This document shows positions 16,690-25,700 of a stretch of DNA of 46,465 nucleotides, piece after piece (the stretch's first letter is position 1; the number at the start of each line of letters is the position of its first letter). The notes below the pieces were generated by a model. It saw only the letters and a program-made list of their open reading frames with translations. It ran no database searches and had not been told where the DNA came from. Position numbers and translations under genes: made by a program. Source of the DNA: an uncultured Atopobiaceae bacterium (GTDB lineage: Bacteria > Actinomycetota > Coriobacteriia > Coriobacteriales > Atopobiaceae). The stretch spans positions 1 through 46,465 of the forward strand of contig CALULC010000003.1 of assembly GCA_944321385.1 (NCBI GenBank), read 5' to 3'.

Positions 16690-17373
16690 ATGTCTGCTGT
16701 TTCCAAACTGAGAAAGGCCCTTCCCGCCCTTCTCGCCGTTCTGCTTGCCTCCGTCGTGCTCGTTGGATGCGGTGGAGAGACGGGAAAGAAGACCTCGGAT
16801 GACGCCCAGGGTGCCTCTGAGCCTGCCGCCGAGGAGGCAACCCCCGAGGTTGACCCGGATGACCCGTACGCCACTGGCGTTCACCACGCCCGCATCGAGG
16901 TGGAGGGTTACGGGACCATCGAGGTGAGCCTCAACGCCAACGTGGCGCCCATCACCGTCTCCAACTTCTGCCACCTTGCCGAGGAGGGCTTCTATGACGG
17001 GCTCACGTTCCACCGCGTGGTGCCCGGCTTCATGATTCAGGGCGGCGACCCCGAGGGCAACGGTACGGGTGGCTCTGGCACCAACATAAAGGGGGAGTTC
17101 TCCTCGAACGGCGTGGACAACTCCATCCCGCACGTGCGCGGGACCATCTCGATGGCGCGCGCGAGCGACCCCGACTCCGCAAGCTCCCAGTTCTTCATCA
17201 TGCAAGAGGACGCCTCGTACCTCGACGGCGAGTATGCCGCCTTTGGAAGCGTGACCTCGGGCATGGAGGTCGTTGACGCCATCTGCGAGGAAGTTCCCGT
17301 GGCAGACGAGCAGAGCGGCCTGGTTGCCACCGAGGACCAGCCGGTCATCACCAAGATCGAGGTTCTTGACTAG
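16690..17373 (+). CDS. Cyclophilin-type peptidyl-prolyl isomerase lipoprotein
   Basis: The N-terminus has a signal peptide ending in the lipobox LVGC (about residue 25), followed by an acidic linker and a cyclophilin domain of about 165 residues. Domain motifs include APITVSNFCHLAEEG, FHRVVPGFMIQGGDP, SQFFIMQ and AAFGSVTSGMEVVD. The active-site FHR and FIMQ elements are intact. It would help fold proteins outside the membrane, plausibly including cell-wall enzymes and pilus components. It starts 33 bp after brnQ, and a hairpin follows at 17403-17432. Confidence 0.92.
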   Translation: MSAVSKLRKALPALLAVLLASVVLVGCGGETGKKTSDDAQGASEPAAEEATPEVDPDDPYATGVHHARIEVEGYGTIEVSLNANVAPITVSNFCHLAEEGFYDGLTFHRVVPGFMIQGGDPEGNGTGGSGTNIKGEFSSNGVDNSIPHVRGTISMARASDPDSASSQFFIMQEDASYLDGEYAAFGSVTSGMEVVDAICEEVPVADEQSGLVATEDQPVITKIEVLD

Positions 17374-17402
17374 CGATAGCATCAACGCGCTGAGGTATTT
17401 TG

Positions 17403-17436
17403 AGGGGCGGGGACGGCGCTGTCTCCGCCCCTTCTG
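17403..17436 (+). terminator. Rho-independent-type hairpin after the cyclophilin gene
   Basis: AGGGGCGGGGAC at 17403-17414 pairs with GTCTCCGCCCCT at 17421-17432 over 12 bp (one G·T), with a 6-nt loop. The following T-run is weak (TCTGGCTT). Confidence 0.6.
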
Positions 17437-17535
17437 GCTTGAAACCAACCTGAAAAGGCAAACCCAAAAAACTGATATGACGCCGTGCTGACAATACCCT
17501 TTCCGTGAACGGCAAAAAACGCACTTCTGGGGCGC

Positions 17536-17541
17536 TATACT
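17536..17541 (+). promoter_or_regulatory. Candidate -10 element of the CarD-like gene
   Basis: TATACT lies 26 bp before the CarD-like start codon. No good -35 is visible 16-18 bp upstream, a pattern that can occur in promoters helped by CarD-type factors, so self-regulation is possible but unproven. Confidence 0.4.
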
Positions 17542-17566
17542 AAGAGCACGCGAAAGGAGCGGCCTT

Positions 17567-18067
17567 ATGTATTCCGTGGGAGACTATCTCGTCCATCCTG
17601 GTCAGGGCGTTTGTCAGGTGAAGGATGTGACGGAAGGTCCCCAGGCGGTCTATCAGCTGCTTCCCGTTGGCAAGCGGCATCCCGTTCACATCAGCTTTCC
17701 CGTCTCCAACGAAGACAGGCTTCGCCCCGTGCTCTCCCGCGGGGAGGCCGAGAAGATCATCGAGTCGTATCCCTCCATGGAGCTCGATAGCTTTCAGGCG
17801 CGCAACAACAGCCTCGAGGAGGAGCACTATCGCAACGAGATGAGGCAGGGATCCTGCCTGGACTCCGTTCGCATAGCCAAGACCTTCCGCGTGAGGATCG
17901 AGGAGCTCTCTGCGCGCAACAAGAAGCCGCCCGTTGTCTACGAGCGCATTCTTAAAGAGGCTCGAGAGCGCTCGAGCATGGAGCTCTCCATTGCCCTGGA
18001 CTGCACCCCCGAAGACGTGAACCTGCTCTTCCAGCGCATGATGGGCGAGGAGGGCGAGCGGAACTAG
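17567..18067 (+). CDS. CarD-like transcriptional regulator
   Basis: The 166-residue protein starts with MYSVGDYLVHPGQGVCQVKD, the hallmark of the CarD/TRCF RNA-polymerase-interacting domain (Tudor-like, residues 1-60). A helical C-terminal domain (residues 70-160) follows, with LKEARERSSMELSIALDCTP near its end. CarD proteins bind the RNA polymerase beta subunit and stabilise open complexes at many promoters. The ATG follows GAAAGGAGC. It appears to be a single gene with a nearby -10 element. Confidence 0.88.
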   Translation: MYSVGDYLVHPGQGVCQVKDVTEGPQAVYQLLPVGKRHPVHISFPVSNEDRLRPVLSRGEAEKIIESYPSMELDSFQARNNSLEEEHYRNEMRQGSCLDSVRIAKTFRVRIEELSARNKKPPVVYERILKEARERSSMELSIALDCTPEDVNLLFQRMMGEEGERN

Positions 18068-18173
18068 GCGTGCGTCGCCGGGATTGTCAGCCGCCTGAGC
18101 TGGCGTTTCGTCGCCTGCGTTTCCGTTTGCGGTCCTTCTCGTGTGGGCGCTGTGAGCAGACGCCGTTCCAACG

Positions 18174-18179
18174 TACAAT
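18174..18179 (+). promoter_or_regulatory. Candidate -10 of the ACT-domain gene
   Basis: TACAAT at 18174-18179 is 38 bp before the ACT-domain start. The matching -35 position (18151-18156, TGTGAG) is poor. Confidence 0.35.
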
Positions 18180-18216
18180 GGACAGCGTTCTGACGAGACG
18201 ATCCCGAGGAGGAGCC

Positions 18217-18513
18217 ATGACGACACCCGAGACCGAAGGGGCCCTTTCCAACAAGGTGATCATCACCGTACTGGGTGGCGATCGCCCTGGCATCGTCGCC
18301 GCGGTGGCGGGTGCCCTCAGCGAGCGCGAGGCCAACATCCTCGACATCTCTCAGACGATCCTCCAGGGCATCTTTACGATGACCATGCTCGTTGACCTTG
18401 CCAAGGCAGACTTCTCCGAGCTCAAGGACCACCTTGACGAGCTCTCCCAGAGCCTTGGGGTGCAGATCCTCATGCAGCGCGAAGAGGTCTTCAAGTACAT
18501 GTACCGCCTCTAG
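18217..18513 (+). CDS. ACT-domain protein (UPF0237 family)
   Basis: This 98-residue protein consists of two ACT-type halves. The first begins VIITVLGGDRPGIVAAVAGAL, followed by EREANILDISQTILQGIFTM, which matches the small UPF0237/GcvR-like family of regulatory amino-acid-binding proteins. Its usual genomic partner, a large UPF0210 protein, is not next to it; citrate synthase follows instead, 48 bp downstream across a GC-rich hairpin. The start follows GAGGAGGAG. The ligand is unknown. Confidence 0.85.
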   Translation: MTTPETEGALSNKVIITVLGGDRPGIVAAVAGALSEREANILDISQTILQGIFTMTMLVDLAKADFSELKDHLDELSQSLGVQILMQREEVFKYMYRL

Positions 18514-18520
18514 GCGCCGA

Positions 18521-18538
18521 CGCGGCGGACCCGCCGCG
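18521..18538 (+). other. GC-rich hairpin between the ACT gene and citrate synthase
   Basis: CGCGGCG at 18521-18527 pairs with CGCCGCG at 18532-18538 around the loop GACC. No T-run follows, so this is more likely an RNA processing, stability or attenuation element than a full terminator. Confidence 0.4.
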
Positions 18539-18561
18539 CACCCACAGACAAAGGAGGACCC

Positions 18562-20013
18562 ATGATTCACCTGCCCAAGGGCGGCGGGAGGCCCATTCTC
18601 ACTCCACGTGACACCCCCGCCTTCGACCACGTTGCCGACGCCTATCCCATGCCCTCGGTGGGTCTTGGTCTGCCGCCCGTCTCCGATGGCCTCTACCACG
18701 GCTACGAGGACGTTGATGTGGTTCCGGCCGAGCTCTACACCAAGTATGACGTCAAGCGCGGCCTGCGCAACGCCGACGGCTCGGGCGTGCTCGTCGGCCT
18801 CACCACGATCTCCAACGTCCACGGCTACAACAAGACCCCGCACGGCGTGGAGCCCGACGAGGGAGACCTCATCTACCGCGGCTACCGCGTGGCGGACCTC
18901 ATCGGAGCCTCCCAGGCGGAGGACCGCTTTGGCTACGAGGAGGTTGCCTACCTGCTCATTGCCGGCAAGCTCCCCACGCGCGAGGAGCTGGACGACTTCT
19001 GCGCGCGCATCGACGCCCGCAAGCAGCTGCCCGAGGGCTACTTTGGCATCTTCCCGCGCGCCACGTACAGCCACAACATCATGAACGTGCTGCAGCGCGC
19101 GACGCTTCTGCTCTACGCCTTCGACCCCAACCCCGACGACACCTCGCCCACGCACGAGATCGACGTCGCGCTCTCGCTGCTCGGCCGCTGGCCGCGCACG
19201 GCGGCCGTGGCGCACGCCGCCCACAAGGCCGAGCTCGCGGACGAGAAGCTCATGGTGCCGCCGGTGCGCGAGGGATACACGATGGCCGAGACCGTCCTCG
19301 ACGTCCTGCGCAGCGACGACGGCTTCACCCACGAGGAGGCCATGCTCCTCGACGTCATGCTCATCCTGCACGCCGAGCACGGCGGCGGCAACAACTCCAC
19401 GTTCACCACGCGCGTACTCTCGTCCTCCGGGACCGACGCCTACTCGGCCTACGCCGCGGCGATCGGCTCGCTCAAGGGCCCCAAGCACGGCGGCGCCAAC
19501 TTCAAGGTGAGCCAGATGATCGACGACGTTGCCGCCCACGTGCGCAACTGGGACTCCGAGGACGAGGTGGCGGGATATCTCGAGAAGATCGTGCGCAAGG
19601 AGGCCTTCGACAAGAGCGGCCTCATCTACGGTCTTGGTCACGCGGTCTACACGCTCTCCGACCCGCGCGCCCAGATCGTCAAGACGTACGCTCGCCGCGT
19701 TGCCGCCGACAAGGGACTTCTCGAGCGCTTTGACCTCATCGAGAGCATCGAGAGGCTCGGCCCTCAGGTCATGCACGACGTCAAGGGCTCGGGCAAGGCC
19801 ATCTGCGCCAACATCGACCTCTACACGGGCTTCATCTACTCGATGCTCGGGATCGAGCCGGACCTCTACACGGCGATCTTTGCCATGGCGCGCCTCGCCG
19901 GCTGGACCGCCCACCGCATGGAGGAGCTCTACGGCGCCGGACGCATCATCCGCCCCGCCTACAACTCCATCATGCCGCACGGCGGCGACTACGTGCCGAT
20001 CGACGAGCGATAG
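18562..20013 (+). CDS. gltA: Citrate synthase
   Basis: The 483-residue enzyme condenses acetyl-CoA with oxaloacetate. Recognisable family blocks are DEGDLIYRGYRVADLI, ILHAEHGGGNNSTF (catalytic His region), LKGPKHGGAN (catalytic His), GLGHAVYTLSDPRA and RPAYNSIMP. It is longer at the N-terminus than usual by about 60 residues (HLPKGGGRPILTPRDTPAF onward), as seen in some anaerobe enzymes. It is the last gene before a strong terminator. In an anaerobe without a full TCA cycle it would supply glutamate precursors (inference). AAGGAGGACCC precedes the ATG. Confidence 0.92.
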   Translation: MIHLPKGGGRPILTPRDTPAFDHVADAYPMPSVGLGLPPVSDGLYHGYEDVDVVPAELYTKYDVKRGLRNADGSGVLVGLTTISNVHGYNKTPHGVEPDEGDLIYRGYRVADLIGASQAEDRFGYEEVAYLLIAGKLPTREELDDFCARIDARKQLPEGYFGIFPRATYSHNIMNVLQRATLLLYAFDPNPDDTSPTHEIDVALSLLGRWPRTAAVAHAAHKAELADEKLMVPPVREGYTMAETVLDVLRSDDGFTHEEAMLLDVMLILHAEHGGGNNSTFTTRVLSSSGTDAYSAYAAAIGSLKGPKHGGANFKVSQMIDDVAAHVRNWDSEDEVAGYLEKIVRKEAFDKSGLIYGLGHAVYTLSDPRAQIVKTYARRVAADKGLLERFDLIESIERLGPQVMHDVKGSGKAICANIDLYTGFIYSMLGIEPDLYTAIFAMARLAGWTAHRMEELYGAGRIIRPAYNSIMPHGGDYVPIDER

Positions 20014-20055
20014 GCGCTTGCGAGCGCACGTTCTTCTCGCCAGACGGACCGTGAC

Positions 20056-20090
20056 GGCCGGGCCTCGGAAAACCGGGGCCCGGCCCTTTT
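20056..20090 (+). terminator. Strong Rho-independent terminator of gltA
   Basis: A 13-bp GC-rich stem (arms 20056-20068 and 20073-20085, one G·T pair) with loop AAAA is followed by CTTTT. It closes the CarD/ACT/gltA region. Confidence 0.92.
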
Positions 20091-20101
20091 GCTGATTGTG
20101 G

Positions 20102-20263
20102 CTCGTCTCAGTTTGACGGGCCCCTTTGCTTGACGAGTCCGGCCTCGTCTCAGTTTGACGGGCTTTCCGTTTGACGAATCCGGCCTCGTCTCAGGATTAA
20201 TGCCCAAAAAGGCTGAGACGAGCCCGCTTTCGCCAAGCGAGAAGCCCGCGGGGCTGAGACGAG
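20102..20263. repeat. 41-bp-phased CTCGTCTCAG repeat array (left of the VWA-tubulin operon)
   Basis: CTCGTCTCAG occurs forward at 20102, 20144 and 20185 (spacing 42 and 41). Its reverse complement CTGAGACGAG occurs at 20213 and 20254 (spacing 41). Each unit also carries TTTGACGGGC and TTGACGA-type blocks. The innermost forward and inverted copies face each other and form a hairpin of 10-bp arms (20185-20222). A related array lies at 34780-34938 on the other side of the eight-gene operon. From 20264 to 20465 I see no gene; the operon promoter must lie there, but only a weak GTGACA/TAGTTT pair near 20353-20379 is visible. Confidence 0.9.
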
Positions 20264-20465
20264 CCCTTACCCTCCGCGCCGGTACGCCCGCCCCCTTGTT
20301 TGTAACCACCTGAAGAGAAGCCACCGATTCCAACGAAAATCTCCACAATTAGTGACAGAATGCAGTTTGGTGTAGTTTGAGCGAGCAGCGCGCAAAGGGA
20401 AGGCGCGCCTGTCGTCTCTTGGAAGCATCCCGTACCTTGGGGCTCCGCAAGAAGGAGGTTACTTG

Positions 20466-22706
20466 ATGTACCAGCGGAAACGCGTGCTACGAGTATTGAG
20501 CGTCATATGCCTCGTTCTGTGCTCCCTGTTTTTGGTGCCGTCGCGAGCTCTTGCGGACGAAAGCGACGGGCAGACCAACCGCTTCAACGTGGTGCTCGTG
20601 ACTGACGCCAGCGGCTCCCTCTACGAGACCGACCCAGACGAGCTCCGGTTTAGGTCGATGGCAAACTTCCTGTACCTCCTGACGATGGATGGCAACAACG
20701 TGGGTGCCGTCGCCTTTGGCGAGGGGGTCCCTCTGAAGGTCCCAATGTCCGAGATCTCGACCAGGGAATCGCGCGACGACCTCGTCAAGAAGAACAGGGA
20801 AGTCAAGCTTGAGGACTGGACCAACATCGGCGCGGGTCTTGAGGCGGCCGTCGACATGCTCGACGAGCAGAGAAACCCAGACATCCCCTCGATCATCCTG
20901 ATTCTCTCTGACGGCAACACGGACATGCCAAACGAGGACTCGCTCAAGGCCTCAAACAAGGCAAAGTCCTCGGCGGTCGAGCGTGCCCGCCAAAACGGCT
21001 ACGTGATACATACCGTGAGCCTCAACGCCAACGGGGCCGCAAACTCTGCCGAGCTCGAACAGCTGGCGTCCGCGACGGGGGGCGAGTTCAGGGAGGTCTC
21101 CAACGCCTCTGACCTCGATGACGTCTACCGCCTGTACCAGAGCATCATCTTTGGCTCCATCTCCACCTCGGGCGACGCCCAGGGCACCTTTGACATCGCA
21201 AGGATCGGCGTCGAGGAGGTCAACATTGCCATCTCCGGAGAGCCAACCGAGCTGACATTTGTGGAGCCGGACGGAGACAAGCTCTCTGCAGAGCGCCTCA
21301 AGGACGCGACGTTTTCCATGGAGGGCCTGACGGTCGTCAAGATCGAGGACCCCGAGCCCGGCACATGGGAGTACAAGGTCGCGGACGTCGGCGACGACAG
21401 CGTGAGCGTTGACATCGTCAGAAACGTCAACGTGAACACCAGAATCGAGTCAGACGTGGACGAGGACGACGTCCTTGAGACCGACGATACCATCGAGGTT
21501 GAGGTAACGCTTCTCGAGGACGGAAAGGCCGTTGACGGTGACGTCTATCGGTACTTCTCCGGTGAGCTCACGGTGACGGACTCCTCTGGTGATGAGGACA
21601 CCGTTGAGCTCGAGGTGGGAAACCGCGCTCTTGTTGCCGAGCTCGAGCTCACTGAGCGTGGCTCGTACACCGTGTCTGCGTACGTGGAGGGCGAGGGTTT
21701 TGAGCTCACCACCTCCGACCTTGTCTTCAACGTGGAGAACGCGGCGCCCGTGGCGAGTGGCCAGGTCATCGAGCAGACCGTCTACCTGTGGCCGTTCATG
21801 GACAACGCCGCCACGATCGACCTTTCCCCCGGCGCGAGCGACCCCGATGGGGAAGACCTCGAATACTCCGTTGACTCGAGCTCGTTCATGTCCGACGAGT
21901 ACGAGATTGACGGGTCCAACCTCGTCATCACGAGCTACAGCCTCTCCGAGGGCTCCTTCACCGTAAGGGCCACAGACCCGGACGGCGGTTGGTGCACCTT
22001 TGAAGTGAGGGTCGACACGGTCAACATAGGCCTGCTGACGCTCATTGGCATCGGCATCGCAACGGTTGTGGTGCTCGCGGTCATCGGAATCCTGCTCTGG
22101 ATTGCCCTCAACAAGCGCTTCTACGGCGTCTGCTACGTCAGGCCCTTCGACAACACGAACGGCTCCGCGTACCTTCCGGAGGTCTCTCGCGAGAAGGGCC
22201 GTGGGCGCCTCAGGCTCTTCGCCTTTGGGTGCCAGACGTTTGAGATCAACCCCAAGAAGACGTACTTCCAGGCATCCGGAAAGGACTTCGTGACCCTTGT
22301 GAGCAAGGAGCCCTTCTTCGCCGAGGGAAGGATGACCAAGAAGGTCAAGGTTCCGGGCAACGGGTTTGAGACGGTCGTCGCGACTGACCAGAACATGCAG
22401 CGAGGCATCATCGTCCGCTTTGTGAGCCGAAAGGTCGACTCCGGCATGGGCGGAGGCTTCGGCGGCGATCCCTATGGCGGCGTGCCCGGCGGCGACCCCT
22501 ACGGCGGCGCACCCGGCGGCGACCCCTATGGCGGTGGTGACCCCTACGGCGGCGCACCTGGTGGCAGCCCCTATGGCGGAAGCCCCTACGGAGGCGGCGC
22601 ACCTGGAGGCTCCTACGGCACCGACCCCTACGGAGGCGCATCCGGCGGCTCCTATGGCGGCGACCCTTACGGCAGCGGAAACGGGAACGGCGGCACCTAC
22701 TACTAG
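20466..22706 (+). CDS. Membrane-anchored VWA-domain protein
   Basis: This is the first gene of an eight-gene operon. Residues 1-30 form a signal peptide (VICLVLCSLFLVPSRALA). A von Willebrand A domain follows with a complete MIDAS: DASGS at 47-51, Thr119 in DWTNIGAGL, and Asp149 in LSDGNTD. A beta-rich region leads to a cadherin/Ig-like module at about 425-515 (PGASDPDGEDLEYSVD, TDPDGGWCTF). A membrane helix spans about 521-545. The C-terminal 200 residues, predicted cytoplasmic, contain a compact domain and then a Gly-Asp-Pro-Tyr repeat tail from about 661. The exposed VWA part could bind a ligand or partner and signal across the membrane to the GTPases encoded next. ATG 20466 follows AGGAGG. 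Confidence 0.85.
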   Translation: MYQRKRVLRVLSVICLVLCSLFLVPSRALADESDGQTNRFNVVLVTDASGSLYETDPDELRFRSMANFLYLLTMDGNNVGAVAFGEGVPLKVPMSEISTRESRDDLVKKNREVKLEDWTNIGAGLEAAVDMLDEQRNPDIPSIILILSDGNTDMPNEDSLKASNKAKSSAVERARQNGYVIHTVSLNANGAANSAELEQLASATGGEFREVSNASDLDDVYRLYQSIIFGSISTSGDAQGTFDIARIGVEEVNIAISGEPTELTFVEPDGDKLSAERLKDATFSMEGLTVVKIEDPEPGTWEYKVADVGDDSVSVDIVRNVNVNTRIESDVDEDDVLETDDTIEVEVTLLEDGKAVDGDVYRYFSGELTVTDSSGDEDTVELEVGNRALVAELELTERGSYTVSAYVEGEGFELTTSDLVFNVENAAPVASGQVIEQTVYLWPFMDNAATIDLSPGASDPDGEDLEYSVDSSSFMSDEYEIDGSNLVITSYSLSEGSFTVRATDPDGGWCTFEVRVDTVNIGLLTLIGIGIATVVVLAVIGILLWIALNKRFYGVCYVRPFDNTNGSAYLPEVSREKGRGRLRLFAFGCQTFEINPKKTYFQASGKDFVTLVSKEPFFAEGRMTKKVKVPGNGFETVVATDQNMQRGIIVRFVSRKVDSGMGGGFGGDPYGGVPGGDPYGGAPGGDPYGGGDPYGGAPGGSPYGGSPYGGGAPGGSYGTDPYGGASGGSYGGDPYGSGNGNGGTYY
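22449..22696 (+). repeat. Tandem GGDPYGG-coding repeats in the VWA protein tail
   Basis: About ten degenerate copies of a 21-24-nt unit encode GGDPYGG, GGSPYGG or GGAPGG in tandem. The tail is cytoplasmic by topology prediction. Such repeats can change copy number by slippage. Confidence 0.8.
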
Positions 22707-22715
22707 AAATGAGGA

Positions 22716-22737
22716 CGGAGGCCCCTCGGGGCCTCCG
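22716..22737 (+). other. Intercistronic hairpin between the VWA and tubulin-like genes
   Basis: CGGAGGCCC at 22716-22724 pairs perfectly with GGGCCTCCG at 22729-22737 around CTCG. No T-run follows, and the ribosome site of the tubulin-like gene comes right after. It may be an mRNA stability or attenuation element that sets the ratio of the two proteins. Confidence 0.6.
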
Positions 22738-22754
22738 CAGTGAAAGGGGAGAGC

Positions 22755-25700
22755 ATGTACGAGAAGCTACTTCTGGCTGCGGGCGGCGGCATCATCGATC
22801 GCGTCCAGCAATCCGAGCAGGACAACTGCGCGGTCATCGCCATCGGCCTGGGCGGCACCGGTGTGGACGCCCTGCGCAACCTCAAGCAAAAGCTCTACAA
22901 CCGCGTAAAGCCCGACGACCCCAACGCCGTGGTCCCCGTCTACTCGCACGTCAAGTTCCTTGCCGTCGACACCGACAAGCGCGACATGGTCCAGAAGGCC
23001 AAGACCTCAACTGAGACTGAGGACGGCGCGCTCGGAGAGCTCAACCTCAGCAGCGAGTTCTTTGACATCTCCTATGACAAGAAGATCTCGAGCCTGTTCC
23101 AGACGATGCGCTCCAGCCTGGCGCGCGACCCCGTGTATCGCGAGTGGCTCCAGTTTGACAAGATCGACGCCGCGGAGGCGGACAACGGCGCGGGCGGGAT
23201 CCGCCAGCTCGGACGCTTCCTGCTCATGCAGAAGGCTGAGCAGTTTGTGGCCAAGGTCCAGGAGATGGTCCACCAGGCGATGACGGGCCTCGGCTCCTGC
23301 CCCGTTGACATCCACATCTTCTCGGGCATGGGCGGCGGCACGGGCGCCGGCACCTTCCTCGATGCCTGCTACCTGGTCCAGAGGGCGCTCAGGAACGAGG
23401 GCGTGGGCAACTACAAGACCATGGGCTACTTCTTCCTGCCCGACGTCAACCTCGCCAAGGAGGGCCTCTCCTCCGAGACCAGGACCTTCATCAAGAGCAA
23501 CGGCTACGCCTCCATGCAGGAGCTCGACTACTGCATGAACCTCGAGCACAACGGCGACGAGTGGCATCAGATGTACCCCGGCGCCATCGGCGAGATTCGC
23601 ACGGCCCACCCGCCCGTGGAGTGGTGCCACCTCGTCTCTGCCACCACGAGCTCGGGCGCTGTCGTCCCGGAGGCGTATCGCTACTCCCTCAACGTGGTCA
23701 CCGACTACGTCATGGACTTCCTCGTGCGCTCTGACTCCGCCAACAGCTTTGACCTCAACTCGCACTTCTCCAACGTCACGTCAAACAAGGCGTACATCCG
23801 CAAGAACGCCGGCGCCTGCTACGACTACCTGATCCTGGGTGCCGCGAGTGCGGTGATCCCCTTCAAGCAGGTGCTGACCTACCTCGCCTCGGGCGTCTTC
23901 GCCGGCTTTGAGTACGTCCAGAACCGCGTTCCCACGATGGAGGAGTCCCGCGGCTTCCAGCAGCGCATCGGTTTCACCTTTGACCAGGTCCTCTTCCGTG
24001 TCCGCATGGGCATCGACATGTCCTTCCCCGTCCCCGACGTCAAGCCCCGCGACGCCCAGGAGAACGAGAGGCTCGTCGTCACCTGGTTCCAGAGCATGTT
24101 CGCTCGCGTCGAGGGCACGCTCGCCAAGAACCTCAGGGACCTCTCCGCTGTGCCGCCCACGTACGCCCCGACGATCGGCGGCGCCGTGGTGGGCAACAGC
24201 TCCCTGATGGCCAACGTCCTCTCCGAGCTGCGCGTGGCCATGTCCAGCCCCGCTGCCGGCCCCGCATACGCCGCCTCCCTCGTTCGCGGCACGTCGGGCT
24301 CCGATCTTCTCGCCGCCTGCGCGGGCATCCGTGCGGAGGCGAGGAGCCGCCGCGATCATGCCCAGTTCCAGCTGGACGACCACCTCTACTTCCAGCAGCA
24401 GCAGGCGCAGAACGCCTTCCGTCACGCAAGCGTGTTCAACATCGGGCGCCACTTCCGCGACTTTGTCAACCTGACGCGCAACGCCTACCTCACCCAGGCG
24501 GAGGTCCTCACGTACCAGACGGTCATGAACCTCATGGACACCGTGACCGAGCATGTGCGCCGTCTCGCGAACGAGTTCACCGACCCCTTCCGCAAGACCA
24601 TGGCCAACCTCTTCACGGTCTTCGCGGCCAACCGCGCCGAGCTCGAGGCCTTTGCTGACAAGAAGAACCCCTACGAGATGCCGCTCGTCTCGATGAACGA
24701 TCTTCTCCCCACGCTCAACGCCACGCTCAACTCCCTTGACGTGCCCTCCGTTGCCCGCGACTTCATGGGCGAGCTCCTTACCGAGGAGGGCATCAAGAGC
24801 TGGGGTCCCAACGGCGACGAGAGCAACATGGCGCACATCGTGTCCCAGTTCTTCCTCAACCGCTTCAGCGTCTACTCGACCCGCTCGCTCTCTGAGTTCC
24901 TGCAGGACAAGTACAAGACGACCGACCCCATCCGCCTTGCCAACAATATCTACAACGACCTGCTCCAGGTTGTGAACGACAACGCGGCGCCGCTCTTCTG
25001 GACCGAGATGGGCTACAACGTGAACGACGCGTGCGCCATCGGCTACGTCACGGTGCCCCAGCTTGCCGCCGAGGTGGTCGACGCCGCCAAGATGCTCGCG
25101 GAGGCCCAGGCAAACCAGAAGCTCACCGTCCGCGAGACCACGGTCCGCGACCGCATCTCCATCCTGCGCTGCCTCATCGGAGTTCCGATGTGGGGCTACA
25201 AGGGCGTCAAGCAGTACGAGCTCGACTCCTCCCCGCGCCCGGGCAAGCACCTCTACGAGAAGGCCGAGTATGTCGAGGGTGTTCCGCAGGTAGAGAGCCG
25301 AGACTGGAACCTCCTGCCGTCCCCGACGCCCAAGAGCGTGATGACCGAGCAAAACAACCCGCTCGTCCTCGAGCGCGCCGAGTCCGCCGTCTCTGCCTAC
25401 GACAGGGGCATCGCCGGTGGCGTGATCCAGAAGACCGTCACCGGGTTTGAGGTCCGCGTCATCGCGAGCTCCTTCATGACGGAGTTCCGCAGCAAGTTTG
25501 AGGTTGCCAAGGACAAGCCCAACGACGAGAAGCTCGATGCTCAGGCCGCTCTGAGGAGCATGAGCGAGAACCGCGTCTACGAGCCCGGCAACATCGTGCT
25601 CTCCACCGAGCTCCGACCCGGCAACGAGGACATCGAGCGCGTGCTCTGCATCGACCGCCTTGCCAACGCCCCCAAGATCCAGGAGCTCATCGACTCCGAG

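Noticed and set aside
18064..19980. Long minus-strand open frame across citrate synthase
   Set aside because: Antisense shadow of gltA with Val/Asp/Gly-rich composition. The same reasoning excludes the long antisense frames at 23781-26282 and 35264-37291.
20264..20465. A clear sigma-factor promoter for the VWA operon
   Set aside because: The best pair found (GTGACA with TAGTTT, 15-bp spacer) is too weak to call.
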